Assembly (NCBI GenBank): GCA_002369025.1
Contig: DFDV01000036.1
Span: 1 to 20,834, forward strand
Length of the DNA: 20,834 nucleotides
Reading direction: 5' to 3'
Origin: Treponema sp. UBA3819
GTDB taxonomy: Bacteria > Spirochaetota > Spirochaetia > Treponematales > Treponemataceae
The position numbers and the translations under genes are program-made. The notes under the pieces were generated by a model, which saw nothing but the letters and a program-made list of their open reading frames with translations, was not told where the DNA came from and made no database searches. Positions 7,359 to 14,661 of this stretch are shown piece after piece (positions within the stretch are counted from its first letter, which is position 1; each line of letters starts with the position of its first letter).

Positions 7359-9167
7359 TCATGTATATGTGAAGGTCAGTGAAATAACGATATTTTCTTC
7401 AAGTTTTTCCTTATGAAGAAAGAGACTACCGTTACGGATTATACATTCTGCAGCTACACTTTTTCCGGTTGTTTCAGCCAGAACTGAATACTTTCCGTCT
7501 TTGGGCCACAGCTGGATTCCGCTTTTTCTTGCCTTAAAGCCGTCACCTTCGGTCGTCCATTCCCATCCTGCGCAATCAATGGAAAATGAATGGTGCAGCA
7601 TGTCTTCTGCCGGGGAAAAATCTCCTTCAAGCAGGGCCTTACGGATTCGTGAAGAACTTATGCGCTTTTCTTCGTACAGAACCGGAGCCACAGCCAGGAA
7701 GGCAAAATAATGCTGACGGCTGAATTCCAGAATCTGGCTTACATCAGCCGCACCCTTATGGCCGCAGCGAAAGTCTTTTCCCTCTACCAGAAACTTCATA
7801 TTGCATGTTGAAATCAGCCTGGAAAGAAAATCTCTTCCCTCCATAGCGGCAAAGTCACGGGAAAAATCAATCACTACGGCAAAGGAAAAGCCCTTCTGCT
7901 CAAAAAATGCAAGTTTTTGCGAAAGAGTCGCAACATCACCTTCATAATCAGAAGGATTTTTCAGTCCGCTGAGAGAGCGGGCAAATACAAGAACACCGGG
8001 AACAAGATTTTCCTGAGCCAGAGCCGCCTGAAAAAGGGCTTCATGCCCAAAATGAGGACCGTCAAAACTTCCAACAGTAAGGGCTGTTCCCTGCTCCTTC
8101 CATTTTGCATTAAGTCTGCCGTCAGCAATCTGCTCCCAGGAATAGACCGTAAAGTCCTTTTTGCGGGGAATGACAAAGCCATAGTTCAGCCGGCCCTTAT
8201 TTTTTTCTACTACGCCCGCAAAAGCCCCTTGGGGATAAAAAACTGCAAGCTGGGCATTTTCCCCGATTTTTGTGCCGGCAGGATAATAAAAGTGTGATTT
8301 TTTGAGCGGACGACCATTTGCATATGTATTTGCCCCAAGTTCAGAAAGCCTGACCGGTATAAAGCCACAGAATCTCGCAAGATTTTCATCCATATCACGA
8401 AGTGACTGGCGGATTTTTGGAAAAAAGGCTGAGGCAGAACGGGAAGAATCTTCACTTTCCTCTTCAGATTCAGATACAGCGGCTTTTCTGGTAAGTCCAG
8501 AAATAGAAAATTCGCCTAAATCTTCTGCCCCCGCTCCGTCTTTGAGCTCAAAAGGCCCCACTCTGGTACGACGCAAGGCCGCAAGATGAGCACAGGAAGA
8601 GCAGGCGGCGGCAATGTCGCGGGCAAGAGCTCGGATGTAGGTGCCTTTTGAACAGGAAACTTCTACAAGCGCATATTTATCCTGAAAATCCAGCAGCTTT
8701 ATGTCATAAATTGTAATTTTCCGAGCAGGAATCTCTGCACTTTTACCTTGGCGGGCAAGTTCACTCGCCCTCTTTCCTCCGCCAACATGAATGGCACTGT
8801 AGACAGGAGGCACCTGGTCTATTTCACCCTTAAACTGCGGCATAACGGCTTCTACCTGAGCCCGAGTTGGAATCTGGCCTGTGCGGATTACCTGTCCAGT
8901 CGGATCAAGAGTGTCTGTTTCCTTTCCGAATTCGATAAGAGCCAGATAAGTCTTGTCAAAACCTGTAATATGAGGAACAAGGCGGGTAAGTTTTCCAACA
9001 AGTACAACAAGCAGACCGTCCGCAAAGGAGTCAAGCGTACCAGTATGTCCTACCTTGCTGGTAGACAAAGCCTTTTTGATTGAAGAAAGAGAAGAAAAAC
9101 TGGTTGCCCCCGGAACCTTTGCAAGCAATACGATTCCCGAGGGTGCTTCGCTATTCTGAGTCTGCAT
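7359..9167 (-). CDS. truB: TruB tRNA pseudouridine-55 synthase fused to FAD synthetase (RibF N-domain)
   Basis: The 602-residue product joins two enzymes. Residues 1-335 are TruB: VGHTGTLDSFADGLL with catalytic Asp46, KTYLALIEFGKETDTLDPTG, KGTYIRALARDI, and a C-terminal RNA-binding part (about 268-334). An acidic/Ser-rich insert lies at 231-247. Residues 360-530 are the FMN adenylyltransferase module of RibF: GSFDGPHFGHEAL, GKDFRCGH and ISSSRIRKALLEGDFSPAEDML. The last 75 residues occupy the place of riboflavin kinase but lack its GxPTAN-type signature and are shorter than usual; only GIQLWPKDGKYSVLA is reminiscent. TruB makes the T-loop pseudouridine of tRNA; the second domain would make FAD from FMN. 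The ATG is inside the end of rbfA (17-nt overlap), so translation is probably coupled. Separate truB and ribF genes are the norm. Confidence 0.92.
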   Translation of the reverse strand: MQTQNSEAPSGIVLLAKVPGATSFSSLSSIKKALSTSKVGHTGTLDSFADGLLVVLVGKLTRLVPHITGFDKTYLALIEFGKETDTLDPTGQVIRTGQIPTRAQVEAVMPQFKGEIDQVPPVYSAIHVGGGKRASELARQGKSAEIPARKITIYDIKLLDFQDKYALVEVSCSKGTYIRALARDIAAACSSCAHLAALRRTRVGPFELKDGAGAEDLGEFSISGLTRKAAVSESEEESEDSSRSASAFFPKIRQSLRDMDENLARFCGFIPVRLSELGANTYANGRPLKKSHFYYPAGTKIGENAQLAVFYPQGAFAGVVEKNKGRLNYGFVIPRKKDFTVYSWEQIADGRLNAKWKEQGTALTVGSFDGPHFGHEALFQAALAQENLVPGVLVFARSLSGLKNPSDYEGDVATLSQKLAFFEQKGFSFAVVIDFSRDFAAMEGRDFLSRLISTCNMKFLVEGKDFRCGHKGAADVSQILEFSRQHYFAFLAVAPVLYEEKRISSSRIRKALLEGDFSPAEDMLHHSFSIDCAGWEWTTEGDGFKARKSGIQLWPKDGKYSVLAETTGKSVAAECIIRNGSLFLHKEKLEENIVISLTFTYT

Positions 9168-9531
9168 TTTCCAGAGCTTTTGACTCCGCTTCCAGTTTTG
9201 TCAGTTTGTTCACCATATCAAAACCTTCTTTCATGCTCATGTCAGCAATAAAGGTCAGACGAGGGAACTGCCGGATTGTCAGTTTTTTTGCAATAGTGCT
9301 TTGAATAAAACCGGCAGCACTATTCAAACCTTCTACGCTTTTTTTTACCTGTGCCTCGCTCAAAAAACTGGAGACATAGACTTTTGCATACTTCAAGTCG
9401 CCCGCAACTTCCACCCGGTTGATATTCAAAAAGGTGGAAACACGGGGATCTTTTATATGCTGGCGCAGAATCATCTGAGAAATTTCATCTCTAAGCTGCT
9501 CGCCAAGGCGAGCCAAACGGAATTCGCCCAT
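9151..9531 (-). CDS. rbfA: Ribosome-binding factor A
   Basis: The 126-residue product has the RbfA KH-like fold signatures: RLGEQLRDEISQMILRQ near the N-terminus, KDPRVSTFLNINRVEVAGDL (28-47), DLKYAKVYVS, and LTFIADMSMKEGFDMVNKL. RbfA acts in late 30S maturation around 16S helix 1 and in cold adaptation. The start shares one base with the infB stop (TAATG) and the end overlaps truB by 17 nt, so it sits tightly inside the operon. It ends in a TAG codon, which shows that amber is a normal stop here. Confidence 0.95.
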   Translation of the reverse strand: MGEFRLARLGEQLRDEISQMILRQHIKDPRVSTFLNINRVEVAGDLKYAKVYVSSFLSEAQVKKSVEGLNSAAGFIQSTIAKKLTIRQFPRLTFIADMSMKEGFDMVNKLTKLEAESKALENADSE

Positions 9532-12377
9532 TACTCAGCTGCTCCGTCAGACTTTTCTGCCTCAGCCTTTTTGGCAGCCGCTTTTGCAGCCTTTGCCGCT
9601 TTTCCAGCTTCTGCCTTTGCCTTGTCCTCGTCGGTCAGCACACGGCTAGCAGCCTTTTTGGCGGCCTTTTCTTTTGCGGCAGCCTTTTCAGCGGCTTCGA
9701 TTGCAGCGGCATTTGCGGCTTCTTCTTCAGCCTTAGCCTTTGCGGCGGCCTCACGCTGAGCAGCCTGTTTTTCTGCCTCAGCCTTCTGGTCAACCAGAGT
9801 ATCACCCAGGTGGCGGGCAACTTCAACATATTCAAATGCTTCAAGTGTATCACCAACCTGAATATCCTGCCAGTTTTCAAGGCCGATACCACATTCAAAG
9901 CCTTCTTTGACTTCTTTTGCATCGTCCTTAAAGCGTTTGAGTGAGGAAATTTTACCGGTAAACTTAACGATACCGTCACGGATAAGGTTGACCATGCTGC
10001 TCCGCTTGACGACACCATCTGTAACGTAACAACCGGCGATAAGGCCGACTTTCGGTACTTTGAAGGTATCGCGGACTTCCACTGTACCGGTAACCTGCTC
10101 TTTGGTGTCCGGCTTGAGCATGCCTTCCATAGCCTGGGTAATTTCTTCCACACACTTGTAGATGATGTTGTACTTGCGGATATCCACTTTTTCCTGTTCG
10201 GCAAGAAGTTTTGCCTTGGGAGTCGGACGGACATTAAAGCCGATAAGGATGGCATTGTCGTCAGCCGCAGCCAGCATAACATCGCTTTCGTTGATTGCAC
10301 CTGCAGACGAATGGATAACGTTCAGGCGGATTTCTTTTGTAGAAAGTTTTTCCAGAGAGGCTTTGAGGGCTTCTGCAGAACCCTGCAGGTCAGCCTTGAT
10401 GACAACCTTAAGTTCTTTAAGTTCGCTGGCTTCAATCGTAGAGTAAAGATTGTCCAGAGTAACTTTCTTAACAGCCTTGGCATCTTCAAAGCGTTTGAGT
10501 TCCTGACGTTTTGTAGAAATCTGGCGCGCATCTTTTTCGCTTTCCGTTACCTGGAAAGGATCACCTGCGTTAGGCATGTTTTCCATGCCAAGAACTTCAA
10601 CCGGCATACTGGGCAGTGCTTCATCAACCTTTTCACCATGGTCATTGAACATGGCGCGCACACGGCCTGAATAGATACCTGCAACAAAGGGGTCACCAAT
10701 CTTGAGTGTACCGCGCTGTACGATAACAGATGCGACAACACCACGGCCCTGATCTACGCGGGATTCAATAATCTTGCCTTCTGCACGGGTGTCCATAGGA
10801 GCCTTAAGTTCAAGGACTTCTGCCTGCAGCAGGATTGCATCCAGCAGGTCATCAATACCGATTCCCTGCTTTGCACTGATTTTAACAAACTGAGTGTCAC
10901 CACCCCATTCTTCCGGCTGCAAGCCCTGCTCTGCCAACTGGGTCATGACCTTTTCGGGATTGGCTTCCGGTTTATCAATCTTGTTTACGGCAACGATAAT
11001 GGGAACTTTTGCGTCTTTTGCATGGCTCAAGGCTTCCAATGTCTGGGGCATAACACCGTCATCTGCCGCAACAACCAGAACTACGATATCTGTAATCTGG
11101 GCACCACGGGCACGCATCATAGTAAAGGCTTCGTGACCAGGAGTATCGAGGAAGGTAATCACACCCTTGTCGGTCTTAACCTGATAAGCACCAATCTTCT
11201 GGGTAATTCCACCCGCTTCACCTGCGGCCACATTCGTATTACGGATTGCGTCCAGTGTTTTAGTCTTACCGTGGTCAACGTGTCCCATGACTGTAACAAT
11301 CGGGGGACGGACAACCATGTCGCTTTCATCCACGGTATCACTTTCAATAACAGTTTCATCATAAAGGCTGACAAGGTGAACTTCACAGCCGTATTCAGAT
11401 GCCAGCAGGGTTGCCGTATCACTGTCAACAGACTGGTTGATTGTGACCATCATACCCATAGACATGAGTTTTCCGATGATTTCACCGGCTTTAAGGTTCA
11501 TCTTGCGGGCAAGGTCAGATACGGAAATTGATTCCATAATGTCGATTGACTTGGGAACAACCGCCGCCTGAGCTGCCTGCTTCTTGCGGTAGAGTTCTTC
11601 CTCGTCAAAAAGTTCTTCCTTATCCTTGCGGCTGTAAACCTGTTTTTTGCCTTTAAATTGTTTCTTGGTATTTGTCTTTTCAGGGATAGCAGATGCGGCA
11701 GGAGCTCCGCCACCAAAACCGGGGCGTCCACCGCCAAAACCTGGGCGACCGCCACCAAAGCCCGGACGACCACCGCCCTGACCTGCAGGACGATTTCCGC
11801 CAAAGCCACCGCGGTTAAATCCGCCCTGACCGGCGGGACGATTTCCCTGATAGCCACCCTGACGACCGGCATTACCAAAGCCGCCCTGACGGTTTCCATC
11901 ACGCTCACGGTTCTGATAGCTTTCGCGAGCCTGTGCGCCAGTAAAGCCGCCTTCACGACGCTGACCGCCAAAGCCGCCGTTTCCATTACCGTTACCGCGG
12001 TTATAGCCGCCTTCACGGTTTCCGTATCCGCCGCGATTAAATCCGCCGCGATTTCCGGAGAGGTTACCCGCCTTTACATTGGGACGGGCAGAATTAAGTT
12101 CAAAGGTTGTCGTAGAACGTGGTTTATTTTCAGAACGAGCCTGAGGCTGATTCTGATTTTGTGAAGCAGATGCAGTTTGTCCGGCAGGAGCAGCAGGCGC
12201 AACCTTTTTAACCACAGGGCGTACGTTTGCCTGGGGTTTATTTTCCGGTGCGGGATTCTTCTTCTTTACAATGACGACCTTCTTTTTTTCGGGTGCAGTC
12301 GCAGGTTTTGCCACAGAAGCTTCAGATTTCTTTTTGTTCAATACAAAACCGGGCTTTTTCTCTACTTCATCAGCCAT
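9531..12377 (-). CDS. infB: Translation initiation factor IF-2 with Gly/Arg-rich N-region and Ala/Lys-rich tail
   Basis: The 948-residue GTPase brings initiator tRNA to the 30S subunit and promotes subunit joining. The N-terminus is basic (1-65). Residues 108-224 are a Gly/Arg/Asn-rich low-complexity region with RGG- and GNRP-type units and three RPGFGGG repeats. An IF2_N-like helical domain is near 283-340. The G domain has GHVDHGKT (365-372), DTPGHEAF (411-418), NKID (465-468) and SAK (501-503). Domain II and the C1/C2 fMet-tRNA-binding parts run to about 860. After the usual IF2 end comes an Ala/Lys/Glu-rich tail of about 85 residues (864-948), not part of standard IF2. GAGGA lies about 13 nt before the ATG, within the last codons of nusA; the start is 9 nt after the nusA stop. 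Confidence 0.97.
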   Translation of the reverse strand: MADEVEKKPGFVLNKKKSEASVAKPATAPEKKKVVIVKKKNPAPENKPQANVRPVVKKVAPAAPAGQTASASQNQNQPQARSENKPRSTTTFELNSARPNVKAGNLSGNRGGFNRGGYGNREGGYNRGNGNGNGGFGGQRREGGFTGAQARESYQNRERDGNRQGGFGNAGRQGGYQGNRPAGQGGFNRGGFGGNRPAGQGGGRPGFGGGRPGFGGGRPGFGGGAPAASAIPEKTNTKKQFKGKKQVYSRKDKEELFDEEELYRKKQAAQAAVVPKSIDIMESISVSDLARKMNLKAGEIIGKLMSMGMMVTINQSVDSDTATLLASEYGCEVHLVSLYDETVIESDTVDESDMVVRPPIVTVMGHVDHGKTKTLDAIRNTNVAAGEAGGITQKIGAYQVKTDKGVITFLDTPGHEAFTMMRARGAQITDIVVLVVAADDGVMPQTLEALSHAKDAKVPIIVAVNKIDKPEANPEKVMTQLAEQGLQPEEWGGDTQFVKISAKQGIGIDDLLDAILLQAEVLELKAPMDTRAEGKIIESRVDQGRGVVASVIVQRGTLKIGDPFVAGIYSGRVRAMFNDHGEKVDEALPSMPVEVLGMENMPNAGDPFQVTESEKDARQISTKRQELKRFEDAKAVKKVTLDNLYSTIEASELKELKVVIKADLQGSAEALKASLEKLSTKEIRLNVIHSSAGAINESDVMLAAADDNAILIGFNVRPTPKAKLLAEQEKVDIRKYNIIYKCVEEITQAMEGMLKPDTKEQVTGTVEVRDTFKVPKVGLIAGCYVTDGVVKRSSMVNLIRDGIVKFTGKISSLKRFKDDAKEVKEGFECGIGLENWQDIQVGDTLEAFEYVEVARHLGDTLVDQKAEAEKQAAQREAAAKAKAEEEAANAAAIEAAEKAAAKEKAAKKAASRVLTDEDKAKAEAGKAAKAAKAAAKKAEAEKSDGAAE
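11706..11768 (-). repeat. Three 21-bp coding repeats in infB (RPGFGGG units)
   Basis: Residues 204-224 of IF-2 are three identical RPGFGGG heptads. The DNA copies differ at several third codon positions (for example CGT CCG GGC, CGC CCA GGT and CGC CCC GGT for Arg-Pro-Gly). The peptide is therefore kept while the DNA has drifted, which argues for selection on the protein rather than very recent slippage. Confidence 0.85.
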
Positions 12378-12386
12378 ACTATTCTA

Positions 12387-13856
12387 CTATTCCTCGTCCT
12401 CTGCAAATTCAAACTCAGTACCACACTTCGGACACTGTGTCATATCGAGTGTAATTTTTGCGCCGCATTCAGGACAGAAATATTCTTCCTCAGCAGCAGT
12501 TTCTTCGGTGTTTTCAGAAGATTCAGATTCTTCACCTTCTTCAACAAATTCCACATTTGCGTGGATGATTTTATTCACCGCTTCAAGATCTTCTTCAGTC
12601 AGGCCTTCAACAGACTTGATTGAACCGTCTTCATAAGCGGATACAAATTTTTCGATGTCATCATATCCGGCATCCTTAAGAATACCTGCAACACGGGTAT
12701 CGATATCCGGCAAATCAGAAATGGCTGCAACTTCTTCGTAATCTTCACTGGAAGCGCTTTCATTTTCGTTAAAGAGATTTGCAGCAGTCTTGCGGACTGA
12801 ACTGATTTCGCTCAAATCCATTTCTTCTGCCTGTTCTTCAGTCTTTACATCGATATTCCAGTCACAGAGGCGGTTTGCAAGACGTACATTCTGTCCCTGC
12901 TTACCGATTGCCAGTGAGAACTGTGAGTCCGGCACAACAGCCAGAGCCTGTTTCTTTTCTTCGTCCAGAATGTAGACATTAGAAACTTCAGCCGGAGACA
13001 GGGCATTCTTGATGAACTGAGTGGGTTCCGGATCATAGCGGAGAATATCAATTTTTTCACCTTCCAGTTCACGGATGACGTTCTGAATACGCACACCCTT
13101 GAGACCGACACAGGCTCCTACGGGATCCACATCTTCTTTATTAGAAAGAACTGCAATCTTTGTGCGGTAGCCGGCTTCACGGACAATCTTGAAAATCTCA
13201 ACAGTCTTGTCGTAGATTTCCGGTACTTCCAGTTCAACAATTGAGCGGACAAAATTGGGATCTGAGCGGCTGAGAACCAGCTGAAGACCAGAATTAGTGC
13301 GCTTTAAGTCTACAATCAATGCCTTGATGCGGTCATTTTTCTCATAGCGTTCACGGGGGCTCTGATACTTAGTGGGAAGAACACCTTCAACCTTGCCCAG
13401 GTCAACATAAATATTGCCGTTGTGTTCACGCTGGTAATAGCCGATGATGATTTCACCAACCTTATCCTTGTATTCGCTGTAAAGGTTATCCTTAAAGCTT
13501 TCGCTCAATCCCTGGTGAGCAGCCTGTTTTCCTGTAGAAACTGCAGAGCGGTCGAATGTGTGGGGGTCAATCTGAATATCAATTTCATCACCTTCCTCAC
13601 ATTCAGAACTGAGTTCACGAGCCTCTTCCAGTTCCATTTCGATAACAGGGTCGTAAACACCGTCAACAATTGTCTTGCGTGAATAGACTGTCACATCTGA
13701 CATGTCATCTGCAAATTTAACGATACAGTTATCTGCCGTTCCAAAAGTACGCTTGTACGCAGCCTTAATTGCGTTTTCAATAGTTTGCCTGACCGAATTC
13801 TCTGAGAAACCTTTTGTTTCAATCAGTTCGCGGATCGCCTCTGCCATTTCTGACAT
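12387..13856 (-). CDS. nusA: Transcription elongation/termination factor NusA with C-terminal zinc ribbon
   Basis: The 489-residue product has the NusA order: N-terminal RNA polymerase-binding domain (1-125), S1 domain (about 132-200, GNIYVDLGKVEGVLP), KH1 (about 205-275, DPVGACVGLKGVRIQNVIREL) and KH2 (about 280-345, SQFSLAIGKQGQNVRLA). A helix-hairpin-helix-like region follows at 375-435. An acidic linker (438-458) then leads to a zinc ribbon, FCPECGAK with Cys461/464 and QCPKCGTEF with Cys475/478. The ribbon is not part of standard NusA. NusA modulates pausing, termination and antitermination. AGGAAGG is 6 nt before the ATG; rimP ends 11 nt upstream and infB starts 9 nt downstream. Confidence 0.96.
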   Translation of the reverse strand: MSEMAEAIRELIETKGFSENSVRQTIENAIKAAYKRTFGTADNCIVKFADDMSDVTVYSRKTIVDGVYDPVIEMELEEARELSSECEEGDEIDIQIDPHTFDRSAVSTGKQAAHQGLSESFKDNLYSEYKDKVGEIIIGYYQREHNGNIYVDLGKVEGVLPTKYQSPRERYEKNDRIKALIVDLKRTNSGLQLVLSRSDPNFVRSIVELEVPEIYDKTVEIFKIVREAGYRTKIAVLSNKEDVDPVGACVGLKGVRIQNVIRELEGEKIDILRYDPEPTQFIKNALSPAEVSNVYILDEEKKQALAVVPDSQFSLAIGKQGQNVRLANRLCDWNIDVKTEEQAEEMDLSEISSVRKTAANLFNENESASSEDYEEVAAISDLPDIDTRVAGILKDAGYDDIEKFVSAYEDGSIKSVEGLTEEDLEAVNKIIHANVEFVEEGEESESSENTEETAAEEEYFCPECGAKITLDMTQCPKCGTEFEFAEDEE

Positions 13857-13867
13857 ATCAAACCTTC

Positions 13868-14338
13868 CTATAAATGAATAAATTTTGCTTTTGCTATATC
13901 AGCAAAGGAAATCTGCTTCGTTTCCGAAACATCATCCTTTGTTACTTCCAGTGTCAGGGATTTGTCGTCAGCAGAAAGCAGTTTTCCGCCAACCCAATCC
14001 GTTATTGTCTTATCCCACACGCGCAGGTTCCGTCCGATAAAAAGGGCAAATTCCGCCGCATTTTTTATATTGCGCTCCATGCCCGGTGAGGTAAGTTCCA
14101 TGTAAGTATCATCAGTACCCAGTTTTTCTTCCAGAAAAGGAAGCAGCTTGTGGTGTACTTTTGAACAGTCATCTACTCCGATATCAACACTGGGATCCGC
14201 TGCAGTGATAACCGCAAGAATATGGGTCGTACCATGATGGGGACTTACTTTTAACTCCACCAGATGATAGCCGAGAGATGCAACCAGTTTTTCACTCTCC
14301 GTATAATACGGATACGAATCCAATGATGTATAATCCAT
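13868..14338 (-). CDS. rimP: Ribosome maturation factor RimP
   Basis: The 156-residue product precedes nusA, as rimP does in most bacteria. It has the family core: a first alpha/beta domain with LGYHLVELKVSP (22-33) and VDIGVDDCSKVHHKLLPFLEE (in two pieces around 51-71), the conserved ELTSPGMERNIKN (81-93), then a small beta-barrel domain ending FADIAKAKFIHL. RimP acts in 30S head assembly. The start has only a weak AGG upstream and follows an attenuator-like leader, so initiation may be unusual. It ends in TAG. Confidence 0.93.
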   Translation of the reverse strand: MDYTSLDSYPYYTESEKLVASLGYHLVELKVSPHHGTTHILAVITAADPSVDIGVDDCSKVHHKLLPFLEEKLGTDDTYMELTSPGMERNIKNAAEFALFIGRNLRVWDKTITDWVGGKLLSADDKSLTLEVTKDDVSETKQISFADIAKAKFIHL

Positions 14339-14346
14339 TAAACTGC

Positions 14347-14382
14347 CTATATACGAAAAAAGACCCGCTTGCGCAAGTCCAT
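14347..14382 (-). CDS. Candidate 11-residue leader peptide of the rimP operon
   Basis: An ATG at 14382-14380 opens a frame reading MDLRKRVFFRI and stopping at TAG 14349-14347, 8 nt before the rimP start. The frame runs across the terminator-like hairpin (14379-14356). No strong ribosome-binding site precedes it. Translation through the hairpin would block terminator formation, so it could couple operon expression to translation. A chance ORF of this size is quite possible. Confidence 0.3.
   Translation of the reverse strand: MDLRKRVFFRI
14356..14379 (-). terminator. Intrinsic terminator or attenuator in the rimP leader
   Basis: On the minus strand GACUUGC and GCGGGUC pair (7 bp including two G-U pairs) around a GCAA tetraloop and are followed directly by six U residues (14361-14356). 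It lies downstream of the strong promoter at 14440-14412 and upstream of rimP, so it would act on rimP-operon transcription. It could alternatively end transcripts coming from the RluA-radical SAM operon. On the plus strand no U-tract follows, so it is directional. Confidence 0.65.
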
Positions 14383-14411
14383 TCTAAGGTTAGATTAAAA
14401 TGTACATATAG

Positions 14412-14440
14412 ACTATATCAGTTTAAAAAAAATGTGTCAA
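14412..14440 (-). promoter_or_regulatory. Sigma-70-type promoter of the rimP-nusA-infB operon
   Basis: On the minus strand a perfect TTGACA (14440-14435) and TATAGT (14417-14412) are separated by 17 bp. A TG lies one base before the -10 (TGATATAGT). The predicted start is near 14405, giving a leader of about 67 nt. The -35 lies in TTGACACA, the same octamer that begins the adjacent repeat units, in inverted orientation. Confidence 0.78.
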
Positions 14441-14449
14441 TAGAAGACC

Positions 14450-14661
14450 TTTTGACACAGACGGCAGGGCTTTGACACAGACGGCAGGTTTTTGACACAG
14501 ATAGACACAGATAGACACAGATAGACACAGATAGACACAGATGAACTCAGATTGGGCACGGATTTTTATATTTATTATCTGTGCCTCATCCGTGTTAATC
14601 ACTGTCCATCTGTGGTTTTGACACAGATAGGCACAGATGAACTCAGATTGGACAGGGATTT
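14450..14661 (+). repeat. Dispersed CACAGAT palindromic repeats, copies 2 and 3, with tandem units
   Basis: The stretch holds, in order: two 20-bp units beginning TTTGACACAGACGGCAGG (14451-14490); a run of the 10-mer GACACAGATA (14494-14542); a palindrome with arms 14536-14563 and 14588-14614 (CACAGATG ... CACGGAT against ATCCGTG ... CATCTGTG); and a partial third copy (14616-14661) that ends next to the stop codon of the RluA-radical SAM gene. ATCTGTGCCTCATCC is shared exactly with copy 1 at 610-696. No ORF or transposase is visible. This accounts for most of the 323-bp gap before rimP; the rest holds the promoter and attenuator. Confidence 0.85.
14494..14542 (+). repeat. Tandem 10-bp repeat GACACAGATA, about 4.9 copies
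   Basis: Four perfect copies of GACACAGATA are followed by a fifth that diverges after GACACAGAT, inside the palindromic repeat region. The unit derives from the repeat's own terminus (TTTTGACACAGAT), so it looks like slippage-driven expansion of that end. The period is close to one DNA helical turn. Copy number probably varies between strains. Confidence 0.9.

Noticed and set aside
9301..9759. Plus-strand Ala-rich open frame across the infB/rbfA junction
   Set aside because: It mirrors the low-complexity Ala/Lys-rich tail of infB on the other strand and has no support of its own.
14450..14661. Possible CRISPR array
   Set aside because: The units are 10 or 20 bp directly abutting, with no unique spacers and no cas genes; the region is a palindromic repeat with tandem expansion.
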